Shown here: in pieces, positions 1 through 5,706 of the stretch
Numbering within the stretch: position 1 is the stretch's first letter
Layout: each line of letters begins with the position of its first letter
Assembly (NCBI GenBank): GCA_028875135.1
Contig: JAPPFQ010000473.1
Coordinates: forward strand, 1 to 5,706
DNA from: Acidobacteriota bacterium
Lineage (GTDB): Bacteria > Acidobacteriota > Terriglobia > Versatilivoradales > Versatilivoraceae
DNA: 5,706 nt
Direction: 5' to 3'
Notes under the pieces: generated by a model
What the model was told of the DNA's origin: nothing
The model's input: only the letters and a program-made list of their open reading frames with translations
Databases searched by the model: none
Program-made: the position numbers and the translations under genes

Positions 1-747
1 CTCTACAAGCATGCCACCGGGAAGGAAAAGGTCCAGCGACGGATTCTGGAAACTCCCCTGGAGCACCAACCGGGGAATCGGAGCCTCTACAGCGATCTCG
101 GCTTCATCCTGCTGGGTGCCCTCCTGGAAAGAGTTTGTGGGGACAGTCTCGACAACCTGGCCCGAAAACAGATCTTCAATCCCCTGGGAATGCGGCGGAC
201 CTGCTTTCACCCCCCTTCCGACTGGATGCCTCGCATCGCTCCCACGGAAATGGACCCGTGGAGAAAGCGCTTGCTGAGGGGCGAGGTTCATGATGAAAAT
301 GCCTGTGCCATGGGCGGCGTGGCTGCCCACGCCGGTCTCTTCGGCACCGCGGCGGACCTGGCGGTCTTCTGCCAGGCTCTCCTCAACGGCGGAATCTATA
401 ACCATCGTCGAATCGTGAAGCGGAGCACCCTGGAAACCTTCACCCAACGCCAGGCCCAGCCATCGGAAAGTAGTCGAGCCCTCGGCTGGGACACCCCTTC
501 ACCCAACAGCTCGGCCGGCAGCAGGCTGTCGCCTCAGTCCTACGGCCACACGGGGTTTACCGGAACTTCTCTGTGGATCGACCCCCGGCGCCGGCTCTTC
601 ATCGTATTCCTGACCAACCGCGTGCATCCTTCACGGGAGAACAACACCATCCAGTCGGCCCGACGTCAACTGGCCGATTGCGTGGCGGAAGCTGTGGACC
701 AATGGGAGACAATTCAGACGGACATTGCGGGGAGTGACGCAACATGA
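1..747 (+). CDS. YfeW/PBP4B-like serine hydrolase (beta-lactamase family), C-terminal part
   Basis: The reading frame is open from base 1, so the N-terminus with the nucleophile motif SxxK lies outside the window; 248 residues remain. Visible family marks are YSDLGF (residues 30-35, the position of the YxN-type motif), the block GEVHDENA followed by MGGVAAHAGLFGTAADLA (about residues 94-120), and HTGFTGTS (183-190, the KTG-like third motif, with His in place of Lys). The GEVHDENA/MGGV.GHAGLF pattern is the one I know from E. coli YfeW (PBP4B), a penicillin-binding-protein-like DD-carboxypeptidase encoded beside murQ/murP, and from the serine hydrolases found with NagZ or NamZ recycling enzymes. 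The stop overlaps the nagA start (ATGA), so the two are co-translated. The likely role is hydrolysis of a cell-wall peptide or a related ester or amide; the exact substrate cannot be told. Family is sure, function only moderately so. Confidence 0.87.
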   Translation, partial: LYKHATGKEKVQRRILETPLEHQPGNRSLYSDLGFILLGALLERVCGDSLDNLARKQIFNPLGMRRTCFHPPSDWMPRIAPTEMDPWRKRLLRGEVHDENACAMGGVAAHAGLFGTAADLAVFCQALLNGGIYNHRRIVKRSTLETFTQRQAQPSESSRALGWDTPSPNSSAGSRLSPQSYGHTGFTGTSLWIDPRRRLFIVFLTNRVHPSRENNTIQSARRQLADCVAEAVDQWETIQTDIAGSDAT

Positions 748-1913
748 AGCGACTGGCAGTGATCGCCGGCAGGGTCATGACTCCCGACCGGGTCATTCTG
801 GATGGAGTGGTTCTGGTCGAGGGGACCAGGATCATGGAAGTCGGGAGCCGGGCGGCGGTGCGGTTCTCCGGGGATGAATTCGAAGTATTGGACCACTCCC
901 GGCACCTGCTGGCTCCGGGTTTCATCGACGTCCACATCCACGGAGCGCTGGGGCGCGATGTGATGGAGGGCACGACCGAAGCCATCGAAGCCATTTCCCG
1001 CTTCCTGGCTGCTTACGGCACCACCTCCTTTCTGGCCACGACGATGACGGCCTCACCCATCGAGACCCTCCAGGCCGTGGAGGCCCTGGGACGCCAGGTG
1101 GACCGACCCCTGCCGGGCGCACGCATGCTGGGTCTGCACCTGGAAGGTCCCTTCATCAACCCTGAGAAGCGCGGGGCTCATCCGGCCAGGCACATACGCC
1201 CCCCGTCGACACTCATCCTCGAGCAGTTGCTGGCCCGCTCCGGCCATCGGGTCAAGCTGATCACGCTGGCGCCGGAGGTCGAGGGCAGCCTGGAACTGAT
1301 CCGGTTCGCCCGTTCCAGGGGGGTGGTTGTGTCCCTGGGCCACTCCAACGCCACCCTGGAAGAGACCATGGCGGCCATCGATCTGGGCGCCGGCAACGCC
1401 ACCCACCTGTTCAATGCCATGAGGAGCTTCAGCCACCGCGACCCGGGTATTCTCGGCGCCGTCCTGACAACCCCGCGGATATGGGGCGAACTGATTGCCG
1501 ACGGGGTTCACGTCTCGCCCGCCGCCGTCGACCTTTGCCTGCGGTGCAAGGGAGCCGGGCGGATCCTTCTGATCAGCGACGCCGTCAGCGCCACCGGCAT
1601 GCCCGAGGGACAGTACCGCCTCGCCGATTCGGAAATCACGCTTTCGGAGGGTGTGTGTCGAACGCCGGAGGGCACCTTGGCGGGCAGCGTTCTGACCCAG
1701 GACCAGGCCCTGCGGAACATGGTCCGGTGGACCGGCCTGCCACTGCAGTCCGTCCTCGGCATGCTCACGCGCAACCCCGCCCAGTCCCTGGGAATCGCCG
1801 ACAGCAAGGGAACCCTGGCAGCAGGCAAGGACGCCGACATGGTGCTGCTGGACCAGGATCTGCGGGTACACGCCACCATCGTCCAGGGGGAGGTGAGCCA
1901 CACCATTGGATAA
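744..1913 (+). CDS. nagA: N-acetylglucosamine-6-phosphate deacetylase
   Basis: This enzyme removes the acetyl group from GlcNAc-6-phosphate, giving glucosamine-6-phosphate and acetate in the cytoplasm, a step of amino-sugar and cell-wall recycling. It has 389 residues, normal for the family, and is an amidohydrolase-superfamily TIM barrel with a small flanking beta domain. Visible motifs are GFIDVHIHG (metal ligands H64 and H66), LHLEGPFINPEKRGAHP (metal ligand E134), SLGHSNAT (H200), THLFNAM (H221) and LISDAVSATGMPEG (D279, the catalytic base). The HxH at 64/66 resembles the B. subtilis type, which binds two metals, whereas E. coli NagA lacks this pair. The ATG start overlaps the upstream stop and has GGGAG nine bases before it (730-734). 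The gene overlaps murA by 8 bases, so the product may feed UDP-GlcNAc supply for MurA. The identification is firm. Confidence 0.96.
   Translation: MKRLAVIAGRVMTPDRVILDGVVLVEGTRIMEVGSRAAVRFSGDEFEVLDHSRHLLAPGFIDVHIHGALGRDVMEGTTEAIEAISRFLAAYGTTSFLATTMTASPIETLQAVEALGRQVDRPLPGARMLGLHLEGPFINPEKRGAHPARHIRPPSTLILEQLLARSGHRVKLITLAPEVEGSLELIRFARSRGVVVSLGHSNATLEETMAAIDLGAGNATHLFNAMRSFSHRDPGILGAVLTTPRIWGELIADGVHVSPAAVDLCLRCKGAGRILLISDAVSATGMPEGQYRLADSEITLSEGVCRTPEGTLAGSVLTQDQALRNMVRWTGLPLQSVLGMLTRNPAQSLGIADSKGTLAAGKDADMVLLDQDLRVHATIVQGEVSHTIG
1889..1895 (+). promoter_or_regulatory. Ribosome binding site deciding the TTG start of murA
   Basis: GGAGGTG, a perfect match to the anti-Shine-Dalgarno core, lies within the nagA 3' end, 10 bases before the TTG at 1906. 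No in-frame ATG or GTG sits at a suitable place, so this site fixes the murA start. Confidence 0.75.
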
Positions 1914-3174
1914 GATCCTGATCAAGGGGGGCGCCGCGCTGCGGGGCAGGGTCACCGTCAGCGGGGCCAAGAACGCGGCCCTGCCGGCCATGGCGGCATG
2001 CCTATTGACCGACGAGCCCCTCAAGCTGCGCAATCTGCCCAGGGTCCGCGACATCCAGACCACCGGCCGCCTCCTGCAGGAGATGGGCTGTCGAGTCGAC
2101 TTGGAGAACCTGCAGGCGGACCATGGCTGTGAGCTGGCCGCCGGAAATTCGATCTCCGGCGTGGCTCCCTACGAGAGGGTCAAGACCATGCGCTCCTCGG
2201 TCCTGGTTCTGGGGCCGCTGCTGGCCCGCTTCGGCAGGGCCCGGGTGTCCCTGCCCGGAGGTTGCGCCATCGGGGCCCGCCCCATCGACCTCCACATCAA
2301 GGGTTTGAAGAAACTCGGCGCCAGCCTGACTATCGAACACGGCTACGTCGAGGCCAAGGCGCCCCGCCTGACTGGAGAAAAGGTGGTCTTCGACCGGATC
2401 ACGGTCACCGGGACCGAGAACCTGATGATGGCGGCTTGCCTGGCGAAAGGCGAGACCATCCTGCACAATGCCGCCCGCGAGCCCGAAGTCATCGATCTGG
2501 CCGACTTGCTGCGCTCGATGGGGGCGAGGATCGAGGGAGACGGCGGCAGCACCATCAGAATACAGGGGAGGCCCGAGTTGGGCGGAGCCGACCACGCCAT
2601 CATTCCCGACCGCATCGAGGCGGGGACCTTCATGGTGGCCGGCGCCATTACCGGAGGCTCCGTGGAATTGGTCAATTGCCGCCCTGAACATCTGACGGCC
2701 GTGATCGAGAAGCTGGAGGAAACCGGCATCACCGTCGAACGTTGCGGCGCCAACGCCTGCCGGGTGACGGCTCCCGGCCGGCTTCAGGCCAGAGATGTCA
2801 CTACCATGGAGTACCCGGGCTTCGCTACCGACATGCAGGCCCAATACATGGCGCTGATGACGCAGGCTCACGGGCCTTCCATCGTCACCGAGACCATATT
2901 CGAGAGTCGCTTCATGCACGCCAGCGAGCTGGTGCGGATGGGAGCCGATATCAGGATCGAGGGCAACCGGGCCGTGATCTCGGGTCGCCGGGATCTGACC
3001 GGGGCCAAGGTACTGGCCTCCGACCTGAGAGCCAGCGCCTCCCTGATCCTGGCGGGACTGGTCGCCGGCGGAGAGACGCTGGTTCAACGGGTGTACCACC
3101 TGGACCGCGGCTACGAAGCCATTGAAACGAAGCTGAAGGCGTTGGGAGCAGGGATCGAGCGCATCGCCGATTGA
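1906..3174 (+). CDS. murA: UDP-N-acetylglucosamine 1-carboxyvinyltransferase
   Basis: MurA transfers the enolpyruvyl group of phosphoenolpyruvate to UDP-GlcNAc, the first committed step of peptidoglycan synthesis, in the cytoplasm. The protein has 422 residues (E. coli 419) and spans the full two-domain EPSP-synthase-type fold. Key residues are visible: K22 and N23 in SGAKNAALP, R96, the catalytic and fosfomycin-reactive C120 in PGGCAIGARPIDLH with R125, D309 in FATDMQAQ, and R401 in DRGYE. Having Cys and not Asp at 120 predicts the fosfomycin-sensitive type. One small oddity is Ala307 where FPTDMQ is usual. The start is taken as TTG at 1906, because it gives the standard N-terminus (MDKILIKGG) and has a strong GGAGGTG about ten bases upstream inside nagA. 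The 8-base overlap with nagA implies translational coupling. No T-tract terminator follows the stop. Confidence 0.97.
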   Translation: MDKILIKGGAALRGRVTVSGAKNAALPAMAACLLTDEPLKLRNLPRVRDIQTTGRLLQEMGCRVDLENLQADHGCELAAGNSISGVAPYERVKTMRSSVLVLGPLLARFGRARVSLPGGCAIGARPIDLHIKGLKKLGASLTIEHGYVEAKAPRLTGEKVVFDRITVTGTENLMMAACLAKGETILHNAAREPEVIDLADLLRSMGARIEGDGGSTIRIQGRPELGGADHAIIPDRIEAGTFMVAGAITGGSVELVNCRPEHLTAVIEKLEETGITVERCGANACRVTAPGRLQARDVTTMEYPGFATDMQAQYMALMTQAHGPSIVTETIFESRFMHASELVRMGADIRIEGNRAVISGRRDLTGAKVLASDLRASASLILAGLVAGGETLVQRVYHLDRGYEAIETKLKALGAGIERIAD

Positions 3175-3194
3175 GGCCAACCGGCCCCTGCGGC

Positions 3195-3220
3195 TTGATC
3201 TTGATCGACTGCGGTATAAT
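3195..3220 (+). promoter_or_regulatory. Possible sigma-70-type promoter for the zinc-ribbon gene
   Basis: A perfect TATAAT stands at 3215-3220 in otherwise GC-rich DNA. Two tandem TTGATC hexamers (3195-3200 and 3201-3206) lie upstream. The better-placed one gives a spacer of only 14 bases, shorter than the usual 16-18, so the -35 match is weak. A start near 3227 would give a leader of roughly 38 bases before the ATG at 3265. This suggests the gene is transcribed apart from the murA operon. Inference from sequence only. Confidence 0.45.
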
Positions 3221-3236
3221 CCGAAGGCTTCTTCGG
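3221..3236 (+). repeat. Perfect 6-bp inverted repeat just downstream of the TATAAT box
   Basis: CCGAAG, GCTT, CTTCGG forms a stem of six pairs with a four-base loop. It sits directly after the -10 box and would straddle the transcription start. No run of T follows, so it is not a standard intrinsic terminator for murA. It could be an operator, a weak terminator, or chance. Confidence 0.5.
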
Positions 3237-3264
3237 TGACTTGAGTGAAAAGGGGCTTGATATC

Positions 3265-3759
3265 ATGCCAGATCGCGGAGATGGGATATTGTCGGCGTTG
3301 TCGGACTTCGTCAAGGAATACCAGTGCCCGGCCTGCGGCTCGCCAATGAAGGTGGCGCCCGTCTGGGATTTCGTTCTGGGCAAGGGGCAGTCGGCCTGCG
3401 GGCACTGCTGGAAAACCTTCCGGCTCAAGGAAGGCGCTCAACTCGACGGCTACAGCGTCAAAGCCGAAGATCTCGAACCCCTCTCCGAGGAATCCGACGC
3501 CAACAGCGCCAGCGGCTATGTCTGGAATGCCGTCAAGCTGGAGAGCAGCCGGGTGGCGGCCGTGGACTTCTTCGTGAGCGTTGCCTTTACCGCCTTTTTC
3601 GACGGCCTGGAGCGGAACTACCCGGTCCTCAGCCAGCAGGACTTTGACGTTACCTGGCGTTACCTGTCCCAGGCCGGAGCCTTTGCCGTCGACAGCCTCG
3701 ACACCCGCATCATCGCCGACGCCTTCGAAAAGGTGGAACGTTACAAGCCGACGAGCTGA
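3265..3759 (+). CDS. Unrecognised protein with N-terminal zinc-ribbon-like Cys4 motif
   Basis: I do not recognise this 164-residue protein. CPAC (C21, C24) and CGHC (C45, C48) are separated by 20 residues, the layout of a zinc ribbon holding one structural zinc. After an acidic linker (about residues 60-82) the rest (about 85-160) is rich in hydrophobic and aromatic residues and looks mainly helical, ending in EKVERYKPTS. There is no signal peptide or membrane segment, so it is probably cytoplasmic. I chose the ATG at 3265 because AAGGGG lies nine bases upstream (3250-3255). A TTG at 3241 would add eight residues but has no good binding site. The gene follows murA after a gap holding a promoter-like sequence and ends one base into an ATG of the next frame. 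Coding is supported by the four cysteines and sensible composition; function is unknown. Confidence 0.8.
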   Translation: MPDRGDGILSALSDFVKEYQCPACGSPMKVAPVWDFVLGKGQSACGHCWKTFRLKEGAQLDGYSVKAEDLEPLSEESDANSASGYVWNAVKLESSRVAAVDFFVSVAFTAFFDGLERNYPVLSQQDFDVTWRYLSQAGAFAVDSLDTRIIADAFEKVERYKPTS

Positions 3760-3845
3760 TGCGCGGGCGGCTTCCATCCTGTCGCGGACATCACCGGGAG
3801 GCATGCGGGCGCCGCGTCATCCAGACCCATATCCCTGCCCTGGAC

Positions 3846-4292
3846 ATGAACAGACCCGTTTGGAAGAAGGTGGCGGTTTTTGCGGCCCTGGTATCGTTGG
3901 GTTACGGCACGTTACCCGTTCATTGGCTCCTGCAGCGGGGAACGGCGGGAGGCTCTGCCTCGGCCTCGTACTCCAGACAGTGCGCCATGGGACAAAAACG
4001 CTGCTGCTGCCCCGAGAAGCGGCGCCAACCTCGGCCGGCCGGGACGAAGCAGTGCCATCATCCTTCCCCCCCAAGGATGGAGTTCCCGGGAAAATCATGT
4101 GCCTGGTCGGCAGGATGCCAACGACCGCAGGCCGGCTTCCTGACGGCTCGTGAGCAGAGCGGCTGGCCGGCCCAGGAAAAGGCCGTTTTCTCCGTTCTCA
4201 CCTGGACCGCCGGCAACCGCATCCCTCTGCAGAAACCCCGACTTCCCCGAGGGCACCACCCCTCCCCGTTTCATCCGCCGCGATTTTCCTGA
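3846..4292 (+). CDS. Putative small exported Cys/His-rich protein
   Basis: This 148-residue frame starts with a basic N-terminus (MNRPVWKK) and a hydrophobic stretch (about residues 9-30), consistent with an uncleaved anchor or a signal peptide; a possible cleavage site follows ASA near residue 40. The middle carries C46, M48, a CCC triplet (53-55), CHH (70-72), M78, C85 and C91, which could bind a soft metal such as copper. The C-terminus is Pro/His-rich (PRLPRGHHPSPFHPP). The overall layout recalls small DUF2946-type proteins found near metal TonB receptors, but I claim no homology. It lies 166 bases before a TonB-dependent receptor on the same strand. The start is uncertain: no Shine-Dalgarno sequence precedes 3846. 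An ATG at 3759, overlapping the previous stop, would add 29 residues with an unconvincing composition. The frame could be fortuitous, since overlapping frames are also open in this GC-rich stretch. Confidence 0.55.
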   Translation: MNRPVWKKVAVFAALVSLGYGTLPVHWLLQRGTAGGSASASYSRQCAMGQKRCCCPEKRRQPRPAGTKQCHHPSPPRMEFPGKSCAWSAGCQRPQAGFLTAREQSGWPAQEKAVFSVLTWTAGNRIPLQKPRLPRGHHPSPFHPPRFS

Positions 4293-4335
4293 CGTACCCC
4301 CATCTCCGGCCCGGTTTCTGCGCCTGTAGAGGTCC

Positions 4336-4373
4336 TGGTCCGTCCACGTTCGGCCTTGGACGGTGACGGACCA
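4336..4373 (+). repeat. Overlapping inverted repeats forming alternative hairpins
   Basis: TGGTCCGTC (4336-4344) is perfectly complementary to GACGGACCA (4365-4373), a 9-bp stem with a 20-base loop. CCGTCCA (4340-4346) is also perfectly complementary to TGGACGG (4357-4363), a 7-bp stem with a 10-base loop. The two stems share bases 4340-4344 on the left arm, so only one can form fully at a time. They lie 86 bases before the receptor ATG. No T tract follows either stem. Confidence 0.6.
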
Positions 4374-4448
4374 CACCTCGCCTTGGCAGGCTACTCAGTC
4401 ACGGGTCTGTCCCACACCAAGCTTTCCAACACCTGCTTCGTCCGCCGC

Positions 4449-4453
4449 GGAGG
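4449..4453 (+). promoter_or_regulatory. Ribosome binding site of the TonB receptor gene
   Basis: GGAGG five bases before the ATG at 4459 supports this start, which also gives a clean signal peptide. Confidence 0.7.
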
Positions 4454-4458
4454 ATCAG

Positions 4459-5706
4459 ATGAAGACGAGTACCCCTTGCCTGTCCCTTTTGGGCGTCCTC
4501 ACGCTGTTTTGCGGAAACCTCTTTTCTCAGGCCGAATCGATCACCGTTCGGGTGCGGGACCCCTCCGGCCTGCCCATCTCCGGGGCCACCGTCTCGCTGG
4601 CGTTGCCCTCCGGCCATCAGACAGCCAGAGGGCACGCCCGGAGCGCCGGAAGCGTGACCCTCAACGTCCCCAGCGGGTCTTATCTCCTATCGGTAACAGC
4701 TCCAGGCTTCGCGCCGCACCGGAGAGAACTGGCCCTCCCGGCGGGCGAGACGACGGTACTGGCGATTGAGCTGCAGTTGGGTTCGGTGGCCACTGAAATC
4801 GAGGTTCTGGCCAGTTCGCCGACTCAAATCGCCATTGAGGAAATTCCGGCCGCCCGACTGCAGTCAGGCCCACCTCGGGACCTGGCCGAACGACTCAAGG
4901 AAGTGCCGGGCGTCCTGGCCGTTCGACGGGGCGGCACCAACCTGGAGCCGGTGGTCCAGGGACTCCGGGAGTACCAGGTGGCCATGGTGGTTGACGGATC
5001 CCGGGCCTTTGCCGCGGGACCTGCCAGGATGGACTCCGAGATCAGCCACGTGGACCCGGCCACGGTGAGCAGCCTGGAGGTGATCAAGGGCCCTTACGCT
5101 CTGAGCGAGTGCGCCGGCGGCCTGGCCGCCGTCCTGGTGAAGACCGATCCCGTGCCCGTGCACGACAGGATGACTTTCGGCGGTTCCGTCTCCACCGGAT
5201 TTTCCTTGAACGGCGCCAACCGCTGGGGCCATACCCGATTTTTCGCTGCCGGGCGGAGAGCCGGCATCAGTGTGAGAGCCTCCGGAGGCAAGGGAGGCGA
5301 CTATCGCGCCGGAGCCCAAAGCGGCGCCGGCCCAATTATTCCGGGCGGGTTCGGAGAATATCAGCTAGGCGGGAAGCTGCGGTTGAACCTGACCTCCAAC
5401 CAGGAACTCACCCTTGGCTCGGGCCTCGACACCCAACAGGACCTGGACTATCCCGGGCGGCTGCTCGACGCCAACCACTTCATCACTCGATCCTGGAACG
5501 GCGCCTACACACTGAAAGAACCCGCCTCCGCCATTCAGAGCGCCGCCTTCAGGCTTTACCTGAGCAAAAAGAGCCATCGCATGAACAACGACGGCAAACC
5601 TACGGCCGTGGACATGCCCGGGAGAGTGCCTCCCTTCGGGCTGGCCGTCTCTCTGCCGACGGAATCGGACACCCTGGGAGGAGCGGGACGGATCAGCTTC
5701 CAGCCC
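4459..5706 (+). CDS. TonB-dependent outer-membrane receptor, OprC/NosA-like, 3' truncated
   Basis: The frame is open to the window end, giving 416 residues of a protein probably over 600 long. Residues 1-25 form a signal peptide (hydrophobic core about 8-22, likely cleavage after SQA). Residues about 28-106 form a carboxypeptidase-regulatory-like beta-sandwich (VRDPSGLPISGATV, PSGSYLLSVTAPGF). The plug runs about 120-230, with LAERLKEVPGV, VQGLREYQVAMVVDG, RMDSEISHVDP and EVIKGPYAL. Barrel strands start near 237. RMD followed by S.VDP, the DYPGRLLDAN segment (330-339) and a later HxM-N resemble OprC/NosA copper receptors. Of the OprC copper site CxxxM...HxM, M191 and H373/M375 are present, but the Cys position is G187. 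The role would be TonB/ExbBD-driven uptake across the outer membrane, with copper the best-guess substrate. The gene follows the Cys-rich gene on the same strand. TonB family is certain; substrate is inference. Confidence 0.93.
   Translation, partial: MKTSTPCLSLLGVLTLFCGNLFSQAESITVRVRDPSGLPISGATVSLALPSGHQTARGHARSAGSVTLNVPSGSYLLSVTAPGFAPHRRELALPAGETTVLAIELQLGSVATEIEVLASSPTQIAIEEIPAARLQSGPPRDLAERLKEVPGVLAVRRGGTNLEPVVQGLREYQVAMVVDGSRAFAAGPARMDSEISHVDPATVSSLEVIKGPYALSECAGGLAAVLVKTDPVPVHDRMTFGGSVSTGFSLNGANRWGHTRFFAAGRRAGISVRASGGKGGDYRAGAQSGAGPIIPGGFGEYQLGGKLRLNLTSNQELTLGSGLDTQQDLDYPGRLLDANHFITRSWNGAYTLKEPASAIQSAAFRLYLSKKSHRMNNDGKPTAVDMPGRVPPFGLAVSLPTESDTLGGAGRISFQP

Larger units (their letters stand above)
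4293..4458 (+). other. Intergenic leader of the TonB receptor gene with competing hairpins
   Basis: This non-coding 166 bases precedes the receptor start. I see no convincing promoter; TTGGCA at 4383-4388 could be a -35, but no matching -10 lies at the right distance. The notable content is a cluster of inverted repeats at 4336-4373, listed separately. No T-rich terminator follows the Cys-rich gene, so the receptor may be transcribed together with it. Confidence 0.5.

Noticed and set aside
1053..2063. A 336-codon minus-strand frame across nagA
   Set aside because: It is antisense to a nagA with every metal and catalytic motif in place, and it shows no recognisable domain.
3175..3186. GGCC-AACC-GGCC inverted repeat after the murA stop as a terminator
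   Set aside because: The stem is only four pairs and no T tract follows.
2002..3804. A 600-codon open frame on the minus strand across murA and the zinc-ribbon gene
   Set aside because: It is antisense to murA, whose active-site residues are all intact, and its translation is low-complexity Gly/Gln/Ala/Asp-rich. Long antisense frames are expected in GC-rich genes with strong third-position bias.
3581..4153. A plus-strand frame with an internal ATG at 3803 just after GGGAGG
   Set aside because: The Shine-Dalgarno to ATG spacing is only one base, its first part overlaps the zinc-ribbon gene, and its protein shows no signal peptide or coherent hydrophobic pattern, unlike the Cys-rich frame.
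4383..4410. Loose resemblance on the minus strand to a cobalamin riboswitch B12 box (ending in CCTGCC)
   Set aside because: The match is partial, the conserved GCCACTG core is missing, and the orientation points away from the receptor gene.
4459..4533. Lipoprotein reading of the receptor signal peptide because of C18
   Set aside because: Residues before C18 (L-T-L-F) do not fit a lipobox, and cleavage after SQA at residue 25 is a better signal peptidase I site.
4356..4769. A plus-strand 137-codon frame overlapping the receptor start
   Set aside because: It overlaps the signal peptide and regulatory-like domain of the receptor in another frame and its translation is Arg/Pro-rich without motifs.

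Overview
The window is GC-rich DNA read entirely on the plus strand. It probably comes from a Gram-negative bacterium, because it encodes a TonB-dependent outer-membrane receptor. The receptor has a signal peptide, then a carboxypeptidase-regulatory-like (Ig-like) domain, then a plug and barrel. That layout is especially common in Acidobacteriota, so I lean that way, but this is inference and not proof.

Bases 1-3174 hold a tightly packed cell-wall amino-sugar operon: the C-terminal part of a YfeW/PBP4B-like serine hydrolase (cut by the window start), nagA, and murA. Each junction overlaps. An ATGA junction joins the hydrolase to nagA. An 8-base overlap joins nagA to murA, where murA uses a TTG start behind a strong Shine-Dalgarno sequence lying inside nagA. 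NagA turns recycled GlcNAc-6-phosphate into glucosamine-6-phosphate. After GlmM and GlmU (not in this window) that becomes UDP-GlcNAc, the substrate of MurA. The hydrolase family acts on muropeptides or D-Ala peptides. The block therefore plausibly couples recycling of peptidoglycan sugar to the first committed step of its synthesis.

Bases 3175-3264 are a short promoter-like gap with a TATAAT box and a perfect inverted repeat. Bases 3265-3759 encode an unrecognised 164-residue protein with a four-cysteine zinc-ribbon-like N-terminus.

Bases 3760-5706 look like a metal-handling module. A probable small exported Cys/His-rich protein (3846-4292) is followed by a 166-base gap containing two mutually exclusive GC-rich hairpins. 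After the gap comes a TonB-dependent receptor (4459 to the window end, truncated). In sequence style the receptor resembles the OprC/NosA copper receptors. It keeps the Met of the CxxxM site and the HxM pair at about the expected spacing, but the Cys of CxxxM is Gly. This receptor and its small Cys-rich neighbour are the most interesting part of the window.
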